Assembly (NCBI GenBank): GCA_944332265.1
Contig: CALVJQ010000008.1
Location: 1-58,774, forward strand
Direction of reading: 5' to 3'
DNA: 58,774 bases
DNA from: an uncultured Bacilli bacterium
GTDB taxonomy: Bacteria > Bacillota_I > Bacilli_A > RF39 > UBA660
In this document: piece by piece, positions 1 through 7,181 of the stretch
How the letters are laid out: each line of letters starts with the position of its first letter
Position numbering within the stretch: position 1 is the stretch's first letter
The notes under the pieces: model-generated
Told to the model about the DNA's origin: nothing
Database searches by the model: none
Seen by the model: the letters and a program-made list of their open reading frames with translations, nothing else
Program-made: the position numbers and the translations under genes

Positions 1-2303
1 CCAGCTAAACCTCCACCTTTATAGTCAATTAATACAAATTGAACTTCATAAGGATGATAATTAATCGCCATACTTAAAATATAAGTAATAATGAACTCTG
101 ATTTACCAGAACCTGTCATACCAGCAATCAATCCATGTGGTCCATGTGATTTTTCATGAATATCTAATTTAAATAATTCTCCATATTCATTAATTCCAAC
201 AGGAGCAGCAAGAGTATTAATCGGATCACTATCTTTCCATCTCGATAAAGCGTTTAATTGATTTACATTAGATACATTATACATTTCTAAGAATGAATAT
301 GTCGCTGGTAATAAGAATTTACCACCATTTAAAGCTATTGGAATATTAGATAATATATAAGTATATTTTTCTAATGATCCATACATAAAATCTGGTACAA
401 AATTAATTCTCTTACTATCAGTTAAAACCCTCTCAAATACTCCACCAGTTCTCTCATCAACACTAATAAAGTGTTCAACTTCATTAGGTAAAGAATTTAA
501 CTTTTCAGTAAAAATTAACAAACTAATTCCAACATATTCAGTAGAACTAATTAATGAATGAATAATACTAACATTTCTTACTTGATCTATATCATCTGTA
601 ATAATTAAATACCTTGTTCCTAATTTAACTGTTTCTTTACTACTAGATACCCCATTAGAATTCTGAGCATTAGCTTCTTCTATAGAATTAAGCATCTCTT
701 CAAAGTAAGAATTAATTTGACCTATATCATCACTATTAGACCCAAAGAAACGAATGGTACGATTATCATCCCAAAAATATGGACAATTCTTAATATCATC
801 CCAAAACTTTTCATTTTCACTATTAGTAAATACACATAATTTTAAGGAATCATATCCATGATAAGCAAATATTTGTAATAATAAACCTCTTAAAAAAGGA
901 TTAGTAACAGATTTTTGCCCTATTATAGCTGTGATATATTTATCAACAAAAGAATAAGTAACTGGAACATTTTCCAAATAACTAGTTTCCTTCTCTAATT
1001 CTCTTAAATATCCCATTAAATTATCATCATCATCCATCGAAAAATGTTCATCAGGATAATTAATATTAAAGAAAGGCGGAATAGCTCCTATTCCTAATCT
1101 CAAAGACAAAAAATCATAATCATCAGGATTCTTTTCCCATAAATTACGTTTTTTATACAAAATAATATCGCCAACTTCTTTTAAAGATATATATTTATCT
1201 ATTAAAATTTGTTGTTCTTTTTTCATTTCTATTAAGAATTCTTCTCTTTTTTTATTTACATAAGCACTATATGTTGCTTGTCTTTTTCTTTCATAAACTT
1301 TCTTTTTATGCTTAGTATACATTTTATTAACAGCCGGTAATATTAACATACAAACCAACATTGCTGTTGCGGTTAATAATGATGGCCAAGCTGATTTTAA
1401 TTCCATCGTTCCATTTAAAACACTTATTAAAGTAGTAACACCTGTCATCATTGATGTCATACCCATCATCATCATTGATCCCATTGCTAATATAGCAGGC
1501 ATTTCTTCTTGTTTTTGTGGAGATGGAGGTGGATCAATTACTAATGTTTTTTCTTCTATACGTTCATCAAAACGAGGTGGCTTTAGAAAATAATCTTCTT
1601 TTTTATACATTTCAATTACAGGATCTGGATCAGTTGGAATTGAAGTATAATCTAAAGAAGGTAAAGAACGAACTATAAACATCTGTGAATCAAATTTAAT
1701 TAATTTATTAGGATTATTAATAAAGAAAATATCTTTAATAATTGATAATTTTAATCCTAAAATAAAAATTGCATCACCATATCTTAAATCCATTGATTCA
1801 CATGGTAATCCATTAATATACATTGGAATAGACGGATTTAAATTATTAATAGAATACTTTCCATCATTATAAGTAATCTTTAATTGATTCTTTGCAATTC
1901 CTGGTTGCTCATAAGATATAATATTAGGAAAATTAGAATTAGAATCCTGCGCTCCATTATTTCCAATATACCAAGCAGTATTACCTTGAACATTATTTAG
2001 ATTAATATTAAGTTGTAAAACATTAGGATCATATACAGGGCAAGTATAAATTACATAGCTTTCAGATAAAAGAATATTTTTTAATGTATAAAATTTTTCT
2101 GGTTCTAATAAAGCTTCATCTACAGCTGTTCCATTTCTAAATACTTTAACTTCACTATTACTTTTTAATACCCAATTATTATCTATAGCTTCTACACTAA
2201 CTAAATTTTCTTTCTTAGCATTTAATATCCAATAGTTACCAAAAACTTCTCTAGGTAAAATTAGATTAACTAATTTAGTAGCGTCCATTAACATAATCTT
2301 CAT
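1..2303 (-). CDS. essC: Type VII secretion ATPase EssC, N-terminal part (cut by window edge)
   Basis: The first 767 codons of an EssC/YukB-type membrane ATPase that drives type VII (WXG100) export. The reading frame runs off the left edge, so the C-terminal ATPase domains are missing. The N-terminus looks like the paired FHA-like cytosolic region of EssC. A hydrophobic pair of helices follows around residues 290-325, then a basic linker. The first FtsK/SpoIIIE domain carries a Walker A (GMTGSGKSEF) near positions 96-125, and the typical LIDYKGGG motif sits at the edge. The ATG at 2303 follows a GGGAG about 10 bases upstream and a good promoter. No EsxA, EsaA or EssB gene lies on this side, so the rest of the locus is probably to the left. 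The family is clear. Which substrates it exports cannot be told. Confidence 0.95.
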   Translation of the reverse strand, partial: MKIMLMDATKLVNLILPREVFGNYWILNAKKENLVSVEAIDNNWVLKSNSEVKVFRNGTAVDEALLEPEKFYTLKNILLSESYVIYTCPVYDPNVLQLNINLNNVQGNTAWYIGNNGAQDSNSNFPNIISYEQPGIAKNQLKITYNDGKYSINNLNPSIPMYINGLPCESMDLRYGDAIFILGLKLSIIKDIFFINNPNKLIKFDSQMFIVRSLPSLDYTSIPTDPDPVIEMYKKEDYFLKPPRFDERIEEKTLVIDPPPSPQKQEEMPAILAMGSMMMMGMTSMMTGVTTLISVLNGTMELKSAWPSLLTATAMLVCMLILPAVNKMYTKHKKKVYERKRQATYSAYVNKKREEFLIEMKKEQQILIDKYISLKEVGDIILYKKRNLWEKNPDDYDFLSLRLGIGAIPPFFNINYPDEHFSMDDDDNLMGYLRELEKETSYLENVPVTYSFVDKYITAIIGQKSVTNPFLRGLLLQIFAYHGYDSLKLCVFTNSENEKFWDDIKNCPYFWDDNRTIRFFGSNSDDIGQINSYFEEMLNSIEEANAQNSNGVSSSKETVKLGTRYLIITDDIDQVRNVSIIHSLISSTEYVGISLLIFTEKLNSLPNEVEHFISVDERTGGVFERVLTDSKRINFVPDFMYGSLEKYTYILSNIPIALNGGKFLLPATYSFLEMYNVSNVNQLNALSRWKDSDPINTLAAPVGINEYGELFKLDIHEKSHGPHGLIAGMTGSGKSEFIITYILSMAINYHPYEVQFVLIDYKGGGLA

Positions 2304-2332
2304 CCTGGCCACACTCCCATATTCTATACAAA

Positions 2333-2361
2333 ATTATAACTTAAATATCTATTAATTACAA
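2333..2361 (-). promoter_or_regulatory. Sigma-A promoter of essC
   Basis: A TTGTAA -35 box (2356-2361) and a TATAAT -10 box (2333-2338) are separated by 17 bases, just upstream of essC. They imply that essC starts its own transcript here rather than being read through from the thioester-domain gene. Confidence 0.75.
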
Positions 2362-2388
2362 TAAAAAAAGAATAATGAAACCATTACC
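2362..2388 (-). terminator. Weak candidate terminator of the thioester-domain gene
   Basis: A six-pair stem (one G-T pair) with a four-base loop (2372-2387) is followed on the minus strand by a run of T with one C. It lies between the stop at 2415 and the essC promoter. The stem is AT-rich, so the call is tentative. Confidence 0.4.
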
Positions 2389-2414
2389 TTTTTCATAACG
2401 AATATTTCTATATC

Positions 2415-3956
2415 TTAATAAGAAAATTTATTTTTTTTCTTTAATTTATAACCTAAAACAATTATAAAGATTAAAGAAGTTATAAAAAGTAAAATAAACA
2501 TTATAATTCTACCATTTCCAGTATTAGGAGAAATAACTAAAGAATATTCATTAGTAATATTAACACTAGCTTCAAGATTTTCATCATTAAATATTATTTC
2601 ATTATTATCAATATTTATTTTTAAATTAGAATCATTTATTGGATTACCATCTTTATCAGTTTCTTTTATAACATATTTTTTCTCACCATCATAAGGTAAA
2701 TAAAATATTTTACTAGAAGAACTTTCTTTATTCATTTTCATTTCTAAAACATCAACCAATTTATTATCTTCAAAAATTCCAAAATAATATATATTAGAAT
2801 TCTTATAAGGTTTACTATTTTGAAATACTTTTTTATTAATATTTAATTTAGCTACTCCAACAGTGTTAAAAGCAATACCTAAGACTTGCCCATCACTTAA
2901 ATCATTACGATATAATCCAGCAATATCTTGGTAATCATTACCATTTTCGTCTTTACCACCATCTACTCTAAAAACATTATAATTTTCACTAATATTTATT
3001 TTTAAAGTATTAAGTGAATCTACTGCTTCAACTAAAGAAAGATTAAAACTTTGTCCATTCCCCAATACAATTCTTTCTCCTTCAGTATATACACCCGGTT
3101 CTGAAGCTGAATCTTGATTTCCAGTAACCTCACATTTCATTCCCTCAGGAACTATAAAATCTATTTTTCCACCTATTGGAGAAGAAATATCATTTCCTTT
3201 TATAGATATATTTTCTCCTAATTTTATTTTTATAGGGGTATTTAAATCAGAACGATAAACATCTATTAAATCATTATTCTCCGAATAAATGTTTATTCCT
3301 ATATCTGGTTTTGCCATTAAATATTCATACCAAAGTTTAGCAACACTTTTTCCCTTAGTCCCAGTGAATTCCTCAGATTCGAAAACTCCATAAAAAGCTC
3401 TTTCTTCTGCTTCTGCATCAGGCAATTTCATAACATCATGGTAATAAGCATAACTTAAAGCTAAATGTGTCAAAACATAAGCAAGATCATCAGTCCAATT
3501 CTCATGCCAATATGCAACTGTATTATTAGCATCATAATAAGGCATCCATATATAATAAGAATTCTTTCTTACATATTCATAATCGGTTCCATTCCAACCG
3601 TCTCCGCCATAACCATAATATAATATCTTTGCCAAACTATCATAATTATACGTTTCATCAAAGTCTTTAAGATCTTTATCCAATATTTCAAAAGGTGAAT
3701 ATAAATCATTATTTAAACAATACGCATAAAACCAATTAGTTCCTCCATCAGTACTAGCTAAGAACTTTGATGTTCCCCATAAATGAGGTCCTGAATTAAT
3801 TCCCATATCAATAAAACTTATAAATCCGTTATTCAAATGACTTTCCGTCGACGTTTTAAGTCTCAGTTCAAAAGAACTATCTTTTGCATTAACTAACATA
3901 AAAAATCCTATAAATAATAAAAAAGAAAAAACAACATATTTAACTACTATTCTCAT
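2415..3956 (-). CDS. Sortase-anchored surface protein with a thioester (TQXA-like) domain lacking the Gln
   Basis: A 513-residue exported surface protein. I chose the ATG at 3956 because GGAG lies 8 bases upstream and the product then starts with a proper signal peptide (residues 1-24, ending VNA). Residues about 55-175 resemble the class I thioester domain of Gram-positive adhesins, with the Cys in FYAYC (C80) followed by LNNDLYSP. The second half of the thioester motif reads T-H-L-A (163-166), so His replaces the Gln that would bond with the Cys. The middle is beta-rich and Cna-B-like. The C-terminus has SPNTG (476-480), a hydrophobic segment and a Lys-rich tail. SPxTG resembles the (S/P)PxTG signal of Clostridioides difficile sortase. 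A likely role is host or matrix attachment, possibly without covalent capture. Confidence 0.8.
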   Translation of the reverse strand: MRIVVKYVVFSFLLFIGFFMLVNAKDSSFELRLKTSTESHLNNGFISFIDMGINSGPHLWGTSKFLASTDGGTNWFYAYCLNNDLYSPFEILDKDLKDFDETYNYDSLAKILYYGYGGDGWNGTDYEYVRKNSYYIWMPYYDANNTVAYWHENWTDDLAYVLTHLALSYAYYHDVMKLPDAEAEERAFYGVFESEEFTGTKGKSVAKLWYEYLMAKPDIGINIYSENNDLIDVYRSDLNTPIKIKLGENISIKGNDISSPIGGKIDFIVPEGMKCEVTGNQDSASEPGVYTEGERIVLGNGQSFNLSLVEAVDSLNTLKINISENYNVFRVDGGKDENGNDYQDIAGLYRNDLSDGQVLGIAFNTVGVAKLNINKKVFQNSKPYKNSNIYYFGIFEDNKLVDVLEMKMNKESSSSKIFYLPYDGEKKYVIKETDKDGNPINDSNLKINIDNNEIIFNDENLEASVNITNEYSLVISPNTGNGRIIMFILLFITSLIFIIVLGYKLKKKNKFSY

Positions 3957-4004
3957 ACTACACTCCACTATTATAGACAATATAACATTAGTATTTAAAA
4001 ATAG

Positions 4005-4044
4005 CAATAAAAAAGTAAATTATTTTTCTACAATTTACTTTTTT
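4005..4044 (-). terminator. Terminator of thrS
   Basis: The stem AAGTAAATT/AATTTACTT (4013-4021 with 4032-4040), extended by A-T pairs, is followed on the minus strand by a T run. It lies just past the thrS stop codon. Confidence 0.85.
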
Positions 4045-4047
4045 ATT

Positions 4048-5814
4048 TTATTTATCATATCTTGTTTTATTTTTAATATCCTCATTTAATAAATCAATAA
4101 ATTCTTCAAGATTAATAGTTACTGTTTCTTCACTACCAGCTCTTCGATAAGAAATAGTTTTGGAATCGACTTCTTTTTGTCCTAAAATTAGCATATATGG
4201 AATTTTCTTAATTACAGATTCTCTTAATTTATAACCTAATTTTTCATTACGATTATCTAATTCCACTCTAAATCCAGCTTCTTTTAATTTATTATATACT
4301 TCTTCTGCATATTCATTATGATATTGACTATTAACTGAAATTACTTGTGCTTGAACAGGTGCAAGCCATGCTGGAAGATATCCTTTTGTTTCTTCTAAAT
4401 AATAAGCAAAGAATCTATCTATGCTACCAAATACTGCTCTATGTAAAACTACAGGTGTTTTTTTATTTCCTTCACTATCTATATAACCAAGATCAAATCT
4501 CATAGGTAAGCAAAAATCTAATTGGCAAGTAGATAAAGTATATTCAGGACCAACCGCTGGTTTAACTTGAACATCTAATTTTGGTCCATAAAAAGCTGCT
4601 TCACCTATCTTTTCTACATAATCATATCCTAAATCATTTAATACATTACGAAGTGTTTCTTCTGCATTATTCCACATTTCATCATCTGGATAATACTTAA
4701 CTTTATCTTCTGGATCTCTTAAAGATAATTCAAATCTAAAATTTTCAATTCCTAATTCATTATAAGTATCTAAAATTAAATTAACAACTGAAGAAAATTC
4801 TGATTCAATTTGTTCAGGAGTTACAAATAAATGGGCATCATTTTGGCAGAAAGTTCTAACTCTCTCTATTCCTTTTAAAGAACCACTTGTTTCAAAACGT
4901 GCATCCCTAGCAATTTCTCCTATACGAATAGGTAAATCACGATAAGAATGAACACCATTTGCATAAATCATCATATGATGTGGGCAATTCATTGGTCTTA
5001 ATACAAACTCTTCTCCTTCAACTTCCATCTTAGGAAACATATTATCTTTATAGTGATCCCAATGTCCAGAAGTCTTATACAATAAAACATTTCCTAAAGG
5101 AGGAGTTAATACATGTTGATAACCAAGCTTCTTTTCTTTACCTTTAATATAATTTTCTAATTCTTCCCAAACAATATATCCTTTTGGTAAAAACATAGGT
5201 AAACCTTTTCCTACTAAATCACTTATCATAAATAATTCTAAATCTTTACCTATTTTACGATGATCTCTTAATTTCATTTCTTCTAATTCTTGTAAATGAG
5301 CATCTAATTCTTCTTGAGTTGGGAAACATACCCCATATATTCTTTGTAACATTTTCTTTGAAGAATCACCTTTCCAATAAGCTCCACTAAACTTAATCAA
5401 TTTAAAATATTTTATTTCTTTAGTATTACTTACATGTGGTCCACGACAAAGATCAGTAAAATCGCCTTGTTGATAACAAGATATAACTTGTTCATCTTCA
5501 TCCATTCTATTGATTAAATCGATTTTATATTCATCATCTTTAAACATTTCTAAAGCTTCATCTTTAGAAATTTCTTTCCTAATAATATTTTTAGCTGACT
5601 TAGAACATTTTTTCATTTCTCTTTCTATTTTTTCTAAGTCTTCTAAAGTTATAACATCATCTCCTAAATCAATGTCATAATAAAATCCTTCTTCTACAAC
5701 AGGACCAACCCAAAATTTAGCTTGAGGATATAAATGTTTTACTGCTTGTGCTAATAAATGAGCACAACTATGATTTAATACATTTAATTTTTCATCTTCT
5801 TTAAAATTTACCAT
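4048..5814 (-). CDS. thrS: Threonyl-tRNA synthetase without the N-terminal TGS domain
   Basis: Charges tRNA-Thr in the cytosol. The protein is about 588 residues against roughly 640 in B. subtilis or E. coli. It opens almost directly into the editing domain (HSCAH motif, later DLCRGPH), so the TGS domain is absent. The class II core is intact, with the zinc Cys in MNCPHH, the RFETSG region and CQNDAHLF, plus the C-terminal anticodon-binding domain ending in LNEDIKNKTRYDK. I start at the ATG at 5814 because AAAGG lies nine bases upstream, whereas the ATG at 5823 touches that Shine-Dalgarno. Expression is controlled by the T-box leader immediately upstream. No frameshift or gap is visible in the leader that could hide a TGS domain. 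Confidence 0.97.
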   Translation of the reverse strand: MVNFKEDEKLNVLNHSCAHLLAQAVKHLYPQAKFWVGPVVEEGFYYDIDLGDDVITLEDLEKIEREMKKCSKSAKNIIRKEISKDEALEMFKDDEYKIDLINRMDEDEQVISCYQQGDFTDLCRGPHVSNTKEIKYFKLIKFSGAYWKGDSSKKMLQRIYGVCFPTQEELDAHLQELEEMKLRDHRKIGKDLELFMISDLVGKGLPMFLPKGYIVWEELENYIKGKEKKLGYQHVLTPPLGNVLLYKTSGHWDHYKDNMFPKMEVEGEEFVLRPMNCPHHMMIYANGVHSYRDLPIRIGEIARDARFETSGSLKGIERVRTFCQNDAHLFVTPEQIESEFSSVVNLILDTYNELGIENFRFELSLRDPEDKVKYYPDDEMWNNAEETLRNVLNDLGYDYVEKIGEAAFYGPKLDVQVKPAVGPEYTLSTCQLDFCLPMRFDLGYIDSEGNKKTPVVLHRAVFGSIDRFFAYYLEETKGYLPAWLAPVQAQVISVNSQYHNEYAEEVYNKLKEAGFRVELDNRNEKLGYKLRESVIKKIPYMLILGQKEVDSKTISYRRAGSEETVTINLEEFIDLLNEDIKNKTRYDK

Positions 5815-5879
5815 TACAATCATCCTTTCTTTATTTTTAATTTCTTTTAATCCATGTCCGTTTCATTGTAACACTCCTA

Positions 5880-6084
5880 TAAAATAAAAGACCACATTAC
5901 TTGCAAGGAGCAAATAATGCGGTACCATCCTTTATTTAACTTAATTTAGATAACGGCTTTAACCGGGTTTTATTAAACCTCTCAGAAGATAGTAACTATT
6001 AAGGCTTTTATTCATTTCCACCATCCATGAACTCTCTATAAAAAGTATCTTAATAATCTCGTTCTTCCTCATTGAATTAACTAA
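5880..6084 (-). ncRNA. T-box leader of thrS
   Basis: A tRNA-sensing riboswitch. The conserved T-box element GGATGGTACCGC is at 5919-5930. It overlaps the 5' half of a 14-pair terminator (5891-5904 with 5910-5923, five-base loop) that is followed by a T-rich tract. Stem I contains the GGTGGAA-type element around 6020 and an AAGAT/ATCTT base. Next to that base the unpaired strand reads AGTTACT, which offers ACU (Thr) as the specifier codon. This agrees with the gene it precedes. The specifier position is inferred by eye. Confidence 0.92.
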
Positions 6085-6113
6085 ATACTACCCCAAAATT
6101 ATAACTTTGTCAA
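6085..6113 (-). promoter_or_regulatory. Promoter of the thrS T-box transcript
   Basis: TTGACA (6108-6113) and TAGTAT (6085-6090) with a 17-base spacer. It starts only ten bases after the stop of the preceding gene, so little room is left for a terminator of that operon. Confidence 0.85.
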
Positions 6114-6123
6114 CCTTAACTAC

Positions 6124-7050
6124 TTATTGTTCTTTTTTTAATTTTCTAACATTGTTTCTAAATTCATCTTTAGCTTTTTTAACATCTATTTTATCATTTA
6201 AATTTAAATGATTTATTACTGCCTCAAAATCATCCGCTAAATCATAACCCCTTATACCTAATTCTTTTGGTTGATCAAAATAAATATCATCTTTATTTAA
6301 TTTCAAAAAAGCACGGCAAAAATCTTCTTGACAAGCGGCACCATAGCCATCTTCCCACTCATAATCTGTAACATTTGTTGTTTCTAGTAATCTAAATGAT
6401 ATTCTTCTTAAGAACTCAACATGACACAATATTTTATATAATCTTTCTAAATTAATTCGTTCACTATGTTTTTTTACCGATACAATCGCATAAAACAATT
6501 CATCATGACAAACAGACAATTCAAAAGTGTTTAATTCAACGTTATAACCAAAATTTTCCAAAGCTTTCACAATATTAGTTATTATAATAGCTCTATTAAA
6601 AACTTCACTTTTTGTCGTATTCCAACGATATGCTAATAAAATATAAATACGTACAAATTTAGGTTTTCTAACTTTTTCTAAAGTTTCATAACATAATGGG
6701 GATCCTTTAGAATAATCAACGATATTTAAATGTCCTCCTGCTAATGTTTTAACTGTTCTATATTCATTAGTTCGAATTAACTTTGCTCCATTTATACTTT
6801 TTTCTAATTTTAAAAATTCTTTATAACCATAATCTACAGTTGAAACTAAATCTTCTACTGCTTTACTATATGGTTTACCAGCAAAACTTTCCTCCCCCAA
6901 TACACTATGTAATCTATAAAAAACACGATTGTTAGTTTGAGGATCAGATTTTAAATACTCATACAAAGCATACAAACTTGTAAACCTTACTCTATATAAC
7001 GTATATCCATCTCCCATAACTCTTACTTTTTCAGGAGCAAAAATCTGCAT
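6124..7050 (-). CDS. Unknown protein, MoxR-operon partner (phage-type DUF7192-like)
   Basis: A 308-residue soluble protein from the first ATG (7050). The internal pattern (KTLAGGHLNIVDYSKGSP, then LAYRWNTTKSEVFNRAIIITNIVKALENFGYNVEL) recalls a family I remember from phages and plasmids beside MoxR ATPases (DUF7192). That assignment is from memory and unverified. The ATG at 7050 has no Shine-Dalgarno, and the frame stays open with protein-like residues for 45 more codons to 7185. There an ATA overlaps the TAA stop of the ATPase gene as ATAA, so the true product may be about 353 residues. It is the last gene of a three-gene operon with the ATPase and the unknown gene at 9481. Its function is unknown. 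It may be a substrate adaptor or target of the ATPase. Confidence 0.6.
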   Translation of the reverse strand: MQIFAPEKVRVMGDGYTLYRVRFTSLYALYEYLKSDPQTNNRVFYRLHSVLGEESFAGKPYSKAVEDLVSTVDYGYKEFLKLEKSINGAKLIRTNEYRTVKTLAGGHLNIVDYSKGSPLCYETLEKVRKPKFVRIYILLAYRWNTTKSEVFNRAIIITNIVKALENFGYNVELNTFELSVCHDELFYAIVSVKKHSERINLERLYKILCHVEFLRRISFRLLETTNVTDYEWEDGYGAACQEDFCRAFLKLNKDDIYFDQPKELGIRGYDLADDFEAVINHLNLNDKIDVKKAKDEFRNNVRKLKKEQ

Positions 7051-7181
7051 CGGATATTTTAAATGATTATCAGGATATTTACTATCATCAAAATCTTTAA
7101 TATTAGTTACATCTCCTAAACTATTATCCTTAACTTTACTTATATAACTTCTAAGCTTTACTAAAAAATCTCTATAACTAG

